A stretch of DNA of 44,676 nt, taken from positions 1 to 44,676 of the forward strand of contig CAYRJA010000011.1 of assembly GCA_964424455.1 (NCBI GenBank). Direction: 5' to 3'. The position numbers were made by a program, and so were the translations under genes. The DNA is from CAYRJA01 sp964424455. GTDB taxonomy: Bacteria > Bacteroidota > Bacteroidia > Chitinophagales > UBA10324. The notes below the pieces were generated by a model. That model did no database searches. It was not told the DNA's origin and saw nothing but the letters and a program-made list of their open reading frames with translations. This document shows positions 35,537 through 44,676 of the stretch, in pieces (position 1 is the first letter of the stretch; each line of letters starts with the position of its first letter).

Positions 35537-38500
35537 TCAGTGATTTTTTCTTCCTGATTTGCATTTGCTGTTTTCTTTGACATGAAAGCATACATTGCCG
35601 GAATAACGAACAGTGTAAGTATTAACGAAAAAATCAATCCGCCAATTACAACGATTCCAAGTGACATTCTGCTTTTTGCACCGGCGCCGAATGCAAGCGC
35701 AATAGGTAAAGCGCCGAGCGCTGTGGCTAAACTTGTCATTAATATGGGACGAAGGCGAAGTACTGCGGCAGTTTTCACCGCTTCTAATTTTTGCAGTCCT
35801 GCTTCCTTTTGCTGATTGGCAAACTCCACTATGAGAATACCGTTTTTAGTGACAAGTCCAACCAAAATAATTATTCCTATCTGACTGAAAATATTTAAGG
35901 TTTGATTGAAGTACCAAAGCGAAAGAACTGCTCCTGCAATTGCCAATGGTACGGTTATCATTATTATGAATGGATCAATAAAACTTTCAAACTGTGCAGC
36001 AAGAACAAGGTAAATCAGAAGCAATGCAAGTGCAAAGGCAAACAAAATGTTTGAAGAACTTTCTACAAAATCTCTTGAAGCGCCTGTTACATCTGTTGAG
36101 AAAGTTTCATCCAGAACCTGCGCACTGATTTTTTCCATTTCTTTCAATCCGTCGCCAATCGTTTTACCGGGCGCTAAACCGGCGGAAACCGTTGCTGACA
36201 TATAGCGGTTGAAGTGATACAATTGCGGCGGGCTGGCTTCTTCTTTTACTGAAACAACATTATCCATTTGTACTAATGCTCCCTTGTCATTTCTGACATA
36301 GAGCGATTTTAAATCGAGCGGCTCATCGCGGTTGGCTCTGTCCACCTGACCAATTACCTGATATTGTTTTCCGTTCATTGTGAAATAAGCAAAGCGGGTT
36401 CCGCTATATGCCAAACGAAGTGTTTGCGCAACATCCAAAACAGATACGCCAAGATTTTTTGCTCTCTCTCTGTCAATAGTTATGTTCAACTCTGGCTTGT
36501 TGAATTTCAAATTCACATCCACTCCCTGAAAAACAGAATCTTTACTGGCAAGTTCCATAAATTTCGGAAGAGCTTCTCTGAGCTTTTCAAAGTTCGGCGC
36601 TTCAATCACAAACTGAACCGGTAGTCCTGTTCTGGCTGAAGCCCCTACAGCAATAGTTTGCTCCTGAATAACAAATGACCGCGCCCCCGGAAAGGAGGAA
36701 AGATTTTTTGAAATAAAATCGGCTATCTGCTGTTGTGTTCTTTTTCTGTCGCCGGGCTGAACTAATGCAACGCGCATGAAGCTCGAATTGACAGCTCCTG
36801 TTCCTGCAAAACCGGGCGCCACCACACTCAGCGCTACTTTCTTTTCAGGTACCGAATCATTGATGAACTGTATCACTTCATCTGTATAATGATTCATGTA
36901 TTCATAAGAAGCGCCTTCCGGTGCAGTGGAAATAAGCCGCAGTACACTTCTATCATCCAGCGGAGCTAATTCTGACTGAAGAGAAGTACCAATAAAATAA
37001 ATCATTGCTATGCAAATAACGATGATGGGAAATGCGAGCCATTTTCTTTTTAAAAATCTTTCAAGAACGGATTCATATCCATCATTAAGCGCAATAAAAT
37101 ATTTTTCTGTTCTTTCATAGAACCGGGAATGTCTGTGTCCGTTGCGCATCATAATAAGATTGAGCACCGGCGTAAGTGACAGCGATACAAATGCAGAAAT
37201 CAAAACGGCTCCGGCTACCACTATACCAAATTCGCGAAACAGCCGTCCGGTAAATCCTTCTAAGAAAATAATAGGAAGAAAAACAGCAGCCAGAGTAATA
37301 GAGGTAGAGATTACCGCAAAGTAAACTTCATTAGAACCTTTTATCGCCGATTCCATCGGTGACATTCCTTTTTCAATTTTCTTGAAGATGTTTTCTGTTA
37401 CAACAATACCATCATCTACCACAAGTCCGGTAGCCAGCACAATAGCAAGCAAAGTGAGAATGTTGATGGAAAAACCAAGCAAATACATTATAAAAAATGC
37501 ACCAATAAGTGAAACCGGAATGTCTATCAGCGGACGAAGAGCAATAAGCCAATCGCGGAAGAACAAATAAATAATCAGAATAACAAGCGTAATGGCAATG
37601 AGTAATGTTTCTTCCACCTCTTCTACGGACTGCATAATAAAACGCGTATTATCAAGGGCTATGTCTATCTTGAAATCTTTCGGTACTTCCTTTTTAATAC
37701 CTTCCATCCGCTTGTAAAACTCCTTTGCAATATCAATATAATTGGCTCCCGGCTGAGGAACTATCGCAAGTCCTACCATGGGTACGCCGGATTGTTTCAG
37801 ATTGGTTTCCTCATTCTCTGCGCCATACACCGCCTCACCCACATCGCTAAAATGAATTACTCTGCCGCTATCCGAACGGATAATCAGATTATTGAAATCA
37901 TCCGGTGTAAGCAGTTTACCTTTTGTGTTTACTATCAGCTCTGTGTTATTGCCTTCAATTTTACCGGAAGGCATTTCCACATTTTCTTCGTCCAGCGCAT
38001 CCTGAATATCCAGTGGTGTAAGATGATATGATGCCAGCTTATTCGGATCCATGTACAAACGCATGGCAAACCTTTTCTGCCCCCAGATTTGAATAGTACT
38101 TACTCCGGGTATTGTTTGAAGGCGTTCCGAAATCACATTCTCTGCATAATCACTTACTTCAAGAATATTTTTTGTGTCACTCTGCAATGTCATCGAAATA
38201 ATAGCATCGGAATTGGCATCGGACTTTGTTACAACAGGCGGCGCATCAATATCCTGAGGTAATTGACGCAATGCCTGAGATACTTTGTCCCGAACATCAT
38301 TTGCGGCAGTTTCTAAATCAGCGCCTAAATCAAATTCTACAGTAATAATACTTGCTCCCTGATTGCTTGCAGAAGAAAGTGTGCGGATACCCGCTATACC
38401 ATTGATTGATTTTTCAAGCGGCTCGGTAATTTGTGATTCAATAACATCCGCATTAGCGCCGGTATAATTTGTTCTTACTGTTATAGTGGGCGGATCAATA

Positions 38501-38616
38501 GAAGGGTATTCTCTCACCCCTAAAAATTTAAACCCAATTATGCCGAATAAAACGATGGCAAGTGAAAATACAGTTGCCATTACGGGTCGTTTTAAACTGA
38601 CGGTGGATAGACTCAT
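35533..38616 (-). CDS. RND-family efflux permease (HAE1/AcrB type)
   Basis: A 1027-residue inner-membrane pump, 12 transmembrane helices, two large periplasmic loops. N-terminus MSLSTVSLKRPVMATVFSLAIVLFGIIGFKFL; the proton-relay pair is in TM4 (LVVDDGIVVTENI), with the second half mirrored from about residue 850. Porter-domain landmarks include GANADVIESQITEPLEKSINGI. It couples proton entry to export of hydrophobic compounds; the substrate is unknown. It follows the adaptor gene by 44 bases in the same operon. No TolC-like outer-membrane gene is nearby, so a shared or distant one would be needed. Confidence 0.95.
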   Translation of the reverse strand: MSLSTVSLKRPVMATVFSLAIVLFGIIGFKFLGVREYPSIDPPTITVRTNYTGANADVIESQITEPLEKSINGIAGIRTLSSASNQGASIITVEFDLGADLETAANDVRDKVSQALRQLPQDIDAPPVVTKSDANSDAIISMTLQSDTKNILEVSDYAENVISERLQTIPGVSTIQIWGQKRFAMRLYMDPNKLASYHLTPLDIQDALDEENVEMPSGKIEGNNTELIVNTKGKLLTPDDFNNLIIRSDSGRVIHFSDVGEAVYGAENEETNLKQSGVPMVGLAIVPQPGANYIDIAKEFYKRMEGIKKEVPKDFKIDIALDNTRFIMQSVEEVEETLLIAITLVILIIYLFFRDWLIALRPLIDIPVSLIGAFFIMYLLGFSINILTLLAIVLATGLVVDDGIVVTENIFKKIEKGMSPMESAIKGSNEVYFAVISTSITLAAVFLPIIFLEGFTGRLFREFGIVVAGAVLISAFVSLSLTPVLNLIMMRNGHRHSRFYERTEKYFIALNDGYESVLERFLKRKWLAFPIIVICIAMIYFIGTSLQSELAPLDDRSVLRLISTAPEGASYEYMNHYTDEVIQFINDSVPEKKVALSVVAPGFAGTGAVNSSFMRVALVQPGDRKRTQQQIADFISKNLSSFPGARSFVIQEQTIAVGASARTGLPVQFVIEAPNFEKLREALPKFMELASKDSVFQGVDVNLKFNKPELNITIDRERAKNLGVSVLDVAQTLRLAYSGTRFAYFTMNGKQYQVIGQVDRANRDEPLDLKSLYVRNDKGALVQMDNVVSVKEEASPPQLYHFNRYMSATVSAGLAPGKTIGDGLKEMEKISAQVLDETFSTDVTGASRDFVESSSNILFAFALALLLIYLVLAAQFESFIDPFIIMITVPLAIAGAVLSLWYFNQTLNIFSQIGIIILVGLVTKNGILIVEFANQQKEAGLQKLEAVKTAAVLRLRPILMTSLATALGALPIALAFGAGAKSRMSLGIVVIGGLIFSLILTLFVIPAMYAFMSKKTANANQEEKITD

Positions 38617-38660
38617 TCTTTAGTATGAAGTATTAGGTTTCAATCCTTAACCTGCTATAA

Positions 38661-39719
38661 TTATTTTAATATTCTTAATGCTGAGCCGGGTCTCACAGAA
38701 AGAATTCCGGTTGTTAAAACAGAATCACCTGCATTTACTCCCTGTAACACCTGCACAGTACTGTCGTTACGCAAGCCAATTGTTACATCCTGTGGAAATG
38801 CTTTACCCCCTTTGTACAAGTAAACTCTGTTTCCTTTTAACTGAGGAATTACTGACTGTGTAGGAATCATCACTGCATTATTGAACTGTTGCAGATTTAG
38901 TGTAACATGAACAAATGAACCCGGAATAATTTTATTGTCAGGATTTGCACAGATAGCGCGTACCCTCATTGTGCCTGCTCCTTCATTAATCTTAGGTTCA
39001 AAGGCATAAACAGTTGCCGTGTGATTTTTATCAGATCCGCTGAGCTGAAAGGTTATTTTACTATTAGGCAAAAGCATATCCGCATACCGCTCCGGTATGA
39101 AAAAATCAACCTTAACAGGGTCAAGCTGAACAATAGATGCAATGGTTGTTGAAGCAGGAATATAGCTTCCTTCGCTTATATAACGCAGTCCGACAATACC
39201 ATCAAACGGTGCAGCGATTTCTGTTTTTTCGATTTGCGCTTTCACCGCATCAATGTCTGCCTTAGTCTGGTTCAGGATGTTCAAAGTCTGGTCATAATCT
39301 TCCTTACTTATCCCTTTAGCTTCCAATAACTTTTTTTGTCTCGATTCATTCAGCGCTGCAAGTTCCTTCTGGTAATTTAGCTTCTCTAATTGTGCCTGCA
39401 GATCGTTATCATAAATTTTTACCAGCAAATCACCTTTGCGCACTTTACTCCCCTCTTTAAAAAGAATTTTTGTAACCCGTCCGCTAATCTCATTTTTCAA
39501 ATCTGCCTGTTCGTTGGCTATTACATTTCCTGTAACAAAAAGTGTATTATCTATATTCATTTGCTTTGCCACATATATATTAACATCAACCGGCATATTG
39601 TTTTTGCCTTTCAGGTTTGACATTTTATTTGCAGCATTTTCGTTTTTAGGTTTCAGGAAAACAAGTAATGCTATAACCGCAACGATAATAATGATGATGA
39701 TGATATTTCTTGAACGCAT
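38661..39719 (-). CDS. RND efflux periplasmic adaptor (membrane fusion protein)
   Basis: A 352-residue adaptor linking the RND pump to an outer-membrane channel. N-terminal membrane anchor rich in Ile (MRSRNIIIIIIIVAVIALLV), then the barrel-sandwich (lipoyl-like) half VTGNVIANEQADLKNEISGRV, a helical hairpin about 105-150, the second half IAAPFDGIVGLRYISEGSYI, and beta-barrel and membrane-proximal domains to the end. The anchor is coded partly by a short in-frame ATG/ATC-type trinucleotide repeat (39685-39705). It is first in a two-gene operon with the permease. Confidence 0.93.
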   Translation of the reverse strand: MRSRNIIIIIIIVAVIALLVFLKPKNENAANKMSNLKGKNNMPVDVNIYVAKQMNIDNTLFVTGNVIANEQADLKNEISGRVTKILFKEGSKVRKGDLLVKIYDNDLQAQLEKLNYQKELAALNESRQKKLLEAKGISKEDYDQTLNILNQTKADIDAVKAQIEKTEIAAPFDGIVGLRYISEGSYIPASTTIASIVQLDPVKVDFFIPERYADMLLPNSKITFQLSGSDKNHTATVYAFEPKINEGAGTMRVRAICANPDNKIIPGSFVHVTLNLQQFNNAVMIPTQSVIPQLKGNRVYLYKGGKAFPQDVTIGLRNDSTVQVLQGVNAGDSVLTTGILSVRPGSALRILK

Positions 39720-39841
39720 TAAATTAAAAATTCAGCGAATTGCAAAATAAATACATTTCTACCTAATAAGGTTCCTCAAAAGGCAATGAAATGAGAATGA
39801 AGAAGATAAATAAATCTGTATCAGAAACGATTTATTCTTTA

Positions 39842-39916
39842 TGGTATCTCCGGCAGGAATCGAACCTGCATCAAAAGTTTAGGAAACTTCTATTCTATCC
39901 ATTGAACTACGGAGAC
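39842..39916 (-). tRNA. tRNA-Arg (anticodon CCT)
   Basis: On the minus strand a complete cloverleaf: acceptor GTCTCCG pairing with CGGAGAT (one G-U at the end), D-stem GTTC/GAAT, anticodon stem GAAGT/ACTTT around loop TTCCTAA (anticodon CCT, reading AGG), T-arm GCAGG-TTCGAAT-CCTGC, discriminator A and an encoded CCA. It sits alone between the efflux operon and murB. About 75 nt. Confidence 0.93.
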
Positions 39917-40006
39917 TAATGTATTTCAGAATATGGATTCTGTTTTTTCTGCGAAGCGAATTTAAGATTGCTGTCTGTAATAATTTAATCCGTTTAAATA
40001 AATTCA

Positions 40007-41020
40007 TCAAACCAGATTTACTTCAGGCATAATATCAATCCCGAATTTTTCTCTCACTGATTTTTGAATATCCATTGCTAACTGATACACTTCGTTACCC
40101 GTTGCTCCGCCGTAATTGACCAGCACCAATGCCTGCGTCTTATGCGAACCGGTATGCCCGACTATTTTTCCTTTCCATCCGCATTGTTCAATCAGGTAGC
40201 CCGCCGGAATTTTTACATCGTTGTTCTTTCCGGGATAATTGGGAATGACCGGAAATTTTTCTTTCACCTTTTCAAAATGCTCTTTTGAGATAACAGGATT
40301 CTTGAAAAAACTTCCTGCGTTGCCCAGTACTTTTGGATCGGGTAATTTCTGTGAACGAATTCTGATAATTGCATCACTCACCGCTTTTATTGAAAGTTCA
40401 TTTACGCTCATTTCATCCAGCGTATGTTTCACATCTCCGTAAGAAATATGGTAATGAGGGATTTTAGAAAGCTTAAATGTTACAGAAGTAATCAGGAACT
40501 GATTTTTATACTTGTTCTTGAAAACACTTTCACGATAACCGAACTCACATTCTGCATTTTTAAATTTTGCTGTTTCACCTGAGCGTATGTTTATCGCTTC
40601 CAGTTCATCAAAGGTTTCTTTTATCTCCACTCCGTAAGCGCCGATGTTCTGCATGGGCGCTGCTCCCACTTGCCCGGGTATCAGTGAAAGATTTTCTATA
40701 CCTGAATAATTTTTTCCTATGCAGAACAAAACAAATTTATGCCACACTTCTCCCGCTGCTGCTTTCACCCACACATCATTTCCTTCCTCTCTGATAACCT
40801 GAATTCCGGGAATAGAATTTTTTATCACTAAGCCATTAAAATCTTTTGTAAGCAAGATATTACTGCCTCCGCCGAGAATAAGTTTTTCTTCATTAAACTC
40901 TTTCGCAGTTCTTAACTCCAGAAATTCTTCAACACTTTTTATTTCGGCAAAATATTTTGCTGATGCCTCTATACCAAAGGTGTTAAAGGACTTTAAGGGT
41001 TTTTCTTTTTCTATCAACAT
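40007..41020 (-). CDS. murB: UDP-N-acetylenolpyruvoylglucosamine reductase
   Basis: Second enzyme of UDP-MurNAc synthesis; FAD- and NADPH-dependent reduction of the product of MurA. 337 residues, the long (E. coli-like, type I) form. FAD-binding GGGSNIL (50-56), IPGQVGAAPMQNIGAYGVEI (114-133), active-site Arg163 in GYRESVFK, proton donor Ser237 in GNAGSFFKNP and the terminal Glu333 in MPEVNLV. All key residues are present. murA is at 24.5 kb. It is a single gene, divergent from the acidic hypothetical gene. Confidence 0.96.
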   Translation of the reverse strand: MLIEKEKPLKSFNTFGIEASAKYFAEIKSVEEFLELRTAKEFNEEKLILGGGSNILLTKDFNGLVIKNSIPGIQVIREEGNDVWVKAAAGEVWHKFVLFCIGKNYSGIENLSLIPGQVGAAPMQNIGAYGVEIKETFDELEAINIRSGETAKFKNAECEFGYRESVFKNKYKNQFLITSVTFKLSKIPHYHISYGDVKHTLDEMSVNELSIKAVSDAIIRIRSQKLPDPKVLGNAGSFFKNPVISKEHFEKVKEKFPVIPNYPGKNNDVKIPAGYLIEQCGWKGKIVGHTGSHKTQALVLVNYGGATGNEVYQLAMDIQKSVREKFGIDIMPEVNLV

Positions 41021-41087
41021 TGTCCGGTCGGAAGTTCAATAATAAATTTACAAACAGCTGCGAAAGTAATTACTTCATTTTGTAAAA

Positions 41088-41106
41088 TTGTGTTTTCAAA
41101 ACACAA
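41088..41106. promoter_or_regulatory. Perfect 19-bp palindrome abutting a start codon
   Basis: TTGTGTTTT-C-AAAACACAA, nine base pairs either side of one base, ending 3 bases before the ATG at 41110. It could be an operator for a dimeric repressor or, in the mRNA, a hairpin hiding the start codon. No T-run follows, so it is not a normal terminator. Confidence 0.5.
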
Positions 41107-41109
41107 CTC

Positions 41110-42498
41110 ATGCAAGCTCTGAATTCTCCAACCAAATACATACGAACAAAAGCGAGACAATGTCCAATATACAAATGCCGGATTAATAACGATTGGGCTG
41201 AATCCGGTTTAGCGCTAATTTTTATTACAAGGAAGATGCCTTCAGGAAAATTTATTTCCGGAGCATATCAGGTTGATCTTTATGCACAAGGATTAAAAGA
41301 TACTTATTGCAGTTTTAATTCATCGAATGAAGAGACAGAGGAAATAATTGATACAGCCACTTCAGGGTATGATTTGGAGATGGAGGAGGTGGAGTATGCT
41401 TTGGCTCATAATATTATTTATGAAGGGATTGCATACGGGGAATCGCTACAGTTTAAGCCACATAAAGATTTTGAACTGACCAAATTTATACTTGAAGAAG
41501 ACACCGAGGAGATTGAAGAAATTGAGATTGTTTGCGGATTTTACGGAAAGCCAGCCGTAGTGATCAGTTCTGATAATTCTAAAGCCAAAATGATTGCTCA
41601 TCTCCGCCGCTTAGTGGGCGATAACGGATTTACTATAATCGATCTGTCCTCAGATGATCCTTATGATGAGGAAGATGAATCCGATGAAGAGTTGGATGAG
41701 ATTGTCAATAATATGTCTGACGAGAGTATCATGCAACTCGGTGATAAGATGTTGGAACAGTCTCCTGTTACCAAAAAAGTGAATCAATTGTACGCTGATA
41801 AATTTTCAGACGGCGGTATGAAAAGAAGTACTGACGATGAAGTATTTGAGAACTATTCCTTCATCACTGATATCGAAACAGAATCCTTGGAATACCGCAC
41901 AGAAAGAGAGAGCTATTTTAATTCACCTGAAGACTTCAGCGATTATATTGAAATATCTTCTGGAATTAATAGTGGAGATGATTTGACTTTTGATGTAGAG
42001 GAGATTTGGGAAATGCTTTATGACAATCCGGAGAATCCTTACTTGTATGTTTTGTTTTCTTTAACATTAGCATGGTATGATATAGAAGATAATGAAGTAG
42101 AAGAAGCAGTGAAAGAATCAGTAACTAAATTTCCGTTCAATATTGATTTGCGACTTGCGCTTGGTCAATTTTATTTAAACAAACATAAACCCGAAGAATT
42201 CAAAAAATTGTTTTATCGCGGATTTGATTTGCGGCTTTATGCTTCGCCGGGAAAAAGAATTTTCAGGTCACAGGTCTGTTTGTGTTGGGTACAGTTAGCT
42301 CTTTATTTCTCGTATAACAATAAACTGGAAGAGGCGGAATATTATTTAGATAAGGCAGCATCACTCAAGCAATATGAACATTTAGCAAGTATTATTGATG
42401 TAAGAGCATATCTTGTAGAAGCTAAAAGCAAAAAATTATTTGGCAAAAACTTCTTAGGCAAGCTGAAGAAATTAAGCGAACAGTTAAATGATGAATAA
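41110..42498 (+). CDS. Bacteroidota hypothetical protein: conserved N-domain, acidic linker, TPR-like C-domain
   Basis: A 462-residue soluble protein with no signal or membrane segment. The N-terminal 155 or so residues form a globular domain (YIRTKARQCPIYKCRINNDW, LIFITRKMPSGKFISGAYQVDLYAQGLKDTY) that I have seen in Bacteroidota hypotheticals. It is followed by a strongly acidic stretch (about 183-215, DDPYDEEDESDEELDE) and a helical C-terminal half with TPR-like pairs (DNPENPYLYVLFSLTLAW, LRLALGQFYLNKHKPEEF, KLEEAEYYLDKAASLKQ). I do not know its function. A scaffold or nucleic-acid-mimic role would be guesswork. A 19-bp palindrome precedes the ATG. Confidence 0.75.
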   Translation: MQALNSPTKYIRTKARQCPIYKCRINNDWAESGLALIFITRKMPSGKFISGAYQVDLYAQGLKDTYCSFNSSNEETEEIIDTATSGYDLEMEEVEYALAHNIIYEGIAYGESLQFKPHKDFELTKFILEEDTEEIEEIEIVCGFYGKPAVVISSDNSKAKMIAHLRRLVGDNGFTIIDLSSDDPYDEEDESDEELDEIVNNMSDESIMQLGDKMLEQSPVTKKVNQLYADKFSDGGMKRSTDDEVFENYSFITDIETESLEYRTERESYFNSPEDFSDYIEISSGINSGDDLTFDVEEIWEMLYDNPENPYLYVLFSLTLAWYDIEDNEVEEAVKESVTKFPFNIDLRLALGQFYLNKHKPEEFKKLFYRGFDLRLYASPGKRIFRSQVCLCWVQLALYFSYNNKLEEAEYYLDKAASLKQYEHLASIIDVRAYLVEAKSKKLFGKNFLGKLKKLSEQLNDE

Positions 42499-42520
42499 AT
42501 ATAGCGGATTGACAAATTCC

Positions 42521-44581
42521 TTATGAAACTTTGCTCCCCGCTTTTACCGCTTCACTGGGTGTTACAAATTTTAGTTTTCCGTTCTCATCCTCTACCATCA
42601 GAATCATTCCTTTCGATTCTATTCCTTTTATTTTCCGTGGAGCAAGATTCGCCACCACACAAACCTGCTGACCAATAATATTTTCTGGCGAATAGTGTTC
42701 GGCAATGCCGGAAACTATTGTCCGTGTTTCCGTCCCGAGATTTACTTTTAACTGTAACAGTTTATCTGCCTTCTTTACTTTTTCTGCAGCTTCTATCGTT
42801 CCGACAAGTAATTCCATTTTTGTGAAATCTTCATAAGTGATTTCACTCATTATCCTTTGCTCCTGTTCTTTTGTTTCGTTTGTCACAGTTGCTTTTTTGT
42901 TTGCATGCAGCTTATCAATTTGCTTCTGAATTTCTTCATCTTCAATTTTTCTGAAAAGAATTTCTGCTGTACTCAACTTAGTTCCTGTTTTTACAAAATC
43001 AGTTTTACCTATTTGTTCCCAGTTCAGATTTTTTTCATCCACTGAAATCAGTTTAAATATTTTCTGAGATGAATCAGGCAGGAATGGTTTCATTACCAAA
43101 GAAATATTTGCTATCAACTGTAAACAGATGTTAAGAATGTGTCCTGTCTTTTCCTTATCTGAATTAATCAGCTTCCACGGCTCTTTGTCTGTAAGATATT
43201 TATTTCCTGCACGAACTAAGTTCATTGCTTCGCTGAGCGCTTCACGAAAACGGAATTGCTCCATACTTTCTTCCACACTTTTCTTCGTGAGTGAAATCTG
43301 GTAAATCAACTCACGCTCTTCTGCCTCCTGTAAGTTTTCTTTCAACGGCGGCACTACTCCATCAAAATATTTATGTGTAAGTACAATCGTCCGATTTACT
43401 AAATTTCCATAGATGGAAGCAAGCTCGCTGTTGTTGCGCGACTGGAAATCTTTCCATGTAAAATCGTTGTCCTTTGTTTCAGGGGCAGTAGAAGTCAGCA
43501 CATAGCGCAACACATCATTGCAGTTGGGAAAGTCAACCAAATATTCATGCAGCCACACCGCCCAGTTGCGCGAAGTAGAAAGTTTTTCTCCTTCTAAATT
43601 CAAAAATTCATTTGCAGGAACATTGTCCGGGAAAATATATTTTCCGTGTGCTTTCAGAATAGCGGGAAAAATGATACAGTGAAATACAATATTGTCTTTA
43701 CCGATGAAATGAATCAATCGCGTGTTTTCGTCTTTCCAATATTTCTCCCATCCATCCGGTCGTAATTCTTTTGTGGCGCTGATATATCCGATAGGTGCAT
43801 CAAACCACACATACAAAACTTTTCCTTCCGCATCGGGCAGCGGAACTTTTACTCCCCAGTCCAAATCGCGCGTCATTGCCCGCGGTTGCAGTCCGCCATC
43901 TAACCAACTCTTGCATTGACCATAAACATTCGGCTTCCAGTCTTTTTTATGTCCGTCCAGAATCCATTCTCTCAGCCACGACTCATATTTTTGCAGCGGC
44001 AGATACCAGTGTTTGGTTTCTTTTGTAACAGGTGGTTTACCGCTTAAAACTGAAATCGGATTTATCAAATCTTTTGGCGATAAACTGCTTCCGCAATTTT
44101 CGCATTGGTCACCATACGCTTTCTCGTAGCCGCAAAACGGACAAATACCCATGATGTAGCGGTCAGCCAAAAACATTTTCTCCTGCTCATCATAATACTG
44201 CGATGAAGTTTCTTCTGTGAAAACTCCTTTGTTATACAAGTCAAGAAAAAACTGTTGTGCTGTTTCGTGGTGGATTTTATTAGAAGTGCGCGAATAGATG
44301 TCGAATGAGATACCAAACTTTTCAAACGAATCTTTCATCAGCTTGTGATATTTATCTACAAACTGCTGCGGAGTAATTCCTTCTTTTCTTGCTCCAAGTG
44401 TTATCGGCACACCATGCTCATCACTACCGCAGATGAATAAAATATCATCACCTTTCAGTCTTCTGTAACGCACATAAATATCTGCCGGCAGATATGCTCC
44501 TGCAAGATGCCCTAAATGAATTCCGCCATTTGCATAAGGTAAAGCAGCCGTAACGGTATATCGTTTCCAATTTCTTTCCAT
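42521..44581 (-). CDS. metG: Methionine-tRNA ligase
   Basis: Class I aminoacyl-tRNA synthetase of 686 residues. The HIGH-type motif is HLGH (22-25 in GGIHLGHLAGAY), the KMSKS-type motif is KLSTS in GEKLSTSRNWAVW (about 335), and the zinc knuckle is CPFCGYEKAYGDQCENC. The anticodon-binding helical domain follows, then a C-terminal EMAP/Trbp-like OB domain (about 575-686, MELLVGTIEAAEKVKKADKLLQLKVNLG) that binds tRNA and dimerises. The gene is complete and starts at the ATG at 44581. A -7 box candidate lies at 44644. Confidence 0.96.
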   Translation of the reverse strand: MERNWKRYTVTAALPYANGGIHLGHLAGAYLPADIYVRYRRLKGDDILFICGSDEHGVPITLGARKEGITPQQFVDKYHKLMKDSFEKFGISFDIYSRTSNKIHHETAQQFFLDLYNKGVFTEETSSQYYDEQEKMFLADRYIMGICPFCGYEKAYGDQCENCGSSLSPKDLINPISVLSGKPPVTKETKHWYLPLQKYESWLREWILDGHKKDWKPNVYGQCKSWLDGGLQPRAMTRDLDWGVKVPLPDAEGKVLYVWFDAPIGYISATKELRPDGWEKYWKDENTRLIHFIGKDNIVFHCIIFPAILKAHGKYIFPDNVPANEFLNLEGEKLSTSRNWAVWLHEYLVDFPNCNDVLRYVLTSTAPETKDNDFTWKDFQSRNNSELASIYGNLVNRTIVLTHKYFDGVVPPLKENLQEAEERELIYQISLTKKSVEESMEQFRFREALSEAMNLVRAGNKYLTDKEPWKLINSDKEKTGHILNICLQLIANISLVMKPFLPDSSQKIFKLISVDEKNLNWEQIGKTDFVKTGTKLSTAEILFRKIEDEEIQKQIDKLHANKKATVTNETKEQEQRIMSEITYEDFTKMELLVGTIEAAEKVKKADKLLQLKVNLGTETRTIVSGIAEHYSPENIIGQQVCVVANLAPRKIKGIESKGMILMVEDENGKLKFVTPSEAVKAGSKVS

Positions 44582-44643
44582 GAAGTTTTCTTCCTTCTAA
44601 ATTCGTGGCTAAAGATAATAATGAATGGTGTTGTTGCATGAAT

Positions 44644-44651
44644 CAAAAATA
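44644..44651 (-). promoter_or_regulatory. Candidate -7 element of metG (TATTTTTG)
   Basis: TATTTTTG on the minus strand, 62 bases upstream of the metG ATG, matches TAnnTTTG. The -33 position is close to the window edge and shows no TTTG. Confidence 0.4.
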
Positions 44652-44676
44652 GGGGAATAAGTTTTATTACCGTTTG

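Noticed and set aside
39685..39705. Trinucleotide repeat as a phase-variation tract in the adaptor gene
   Set aside because: It is a multiple of three in frame, so slippage would change only the number of Ile/Met in the membrane anchor and not switch the gene off.

Overview
The window comes from a Bacteroidota chromosome of roughly 40% GC, probably an environmental gliding or T9SS-using lineage of the Chitinophagales/Sphingobacteriales/Flavobacteriales type. This is inferred from the mutY-ssb-gldE-gldD cluster, T9SS type A sorting domains, a gliding-motility-type C-terminal domain, DUF4290, DUF4197 and DUF1501 proteins, frequent TTG starts, and promoters matching the Bacteroidota -7 consensus TAnnTTTG. 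Species cannot be decided from the sequence alone.

Layout. 0.2-3.4 kb: small membrane protein, 2-oxoacid dehydrogenase E2 and cinA (all minus). 3.5-8.2 kb: DUF4197 lipoprotein (plus), then a DUF1972-type glycosyltransferase, a Tat-exported DUF1501 protein and lpdA (minus). 8.3-11 kb: small lipoprotein, feoA, feoB (ferrous iron uptake). 11.1-19.7 kb: two overlapping outer-membrane barrel genes, a large SBBP/PKD T9SS cargo, an M16 peptidase pair (one active, one degenerate) and a second large secreted protein with a gliding-type C-terminus. 19.7-23.5 kb: scpB, a possible gene remnant, and a two-gene restriction-modification unit (PD-(D/E)XK nuclease plus an N6-methylase fused to one specificity domain). 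23.7-28.1 kb: DUF4290, murA, an ArsC/Spx-like protein, cold shock protein with a clear terminator, mutY, ssb. 28.2-33.3 kb: gldE, gldD, a tiny protein made of two T9SS sorting domains, recG. 33.3-39.7 kb: small lipoprotein, OmpA-family lipoprotein, tatC, and an RND pump with its adaptor (minus). 39.8-44.6 kb: tRNA-Arg(CCT), murB, an acidic Bacteroidota hypothetical protein and metG.

Most genes are housekeeping or envelope functions that fit together: MurA and MurB are the two committing steps of peptidoglycan synthesis; TatC would export the DUF1501 protein; GldD and GldE belong to the gliding/T9SS machinery that would secrete the three sorting-domain proteins; E2 and LpdA are parts of 2-oxoacid dehydrogenase complexes; MutY, RecG, SSB and ScpB serve DNA maintenance.

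The strongest unexplained signal is not a gene. A 9-bp odd palindrome, CTGTWACAG (core TGTWACA), is scattered through the window. By eye I count 47 exact copies of the 8-mer TGTTACAG on the two strands, 25 of them with the full 9-mer. Base composition alone predicts about 1.7 and 0.35. Copies occur in all three codon phases, on both strands and between genes, so this is selection at the DNA level. The restriction-modification segment has none. Other points worth attention are a promoter with twin operator-like repeats in front of the methylase gene, a MurA with Asp in place of the fosfomycin-target Cys, the passenger-less T9SS protein, and a 19-bp perfect palindrome abutting the start of the acidic hypothetical gene.
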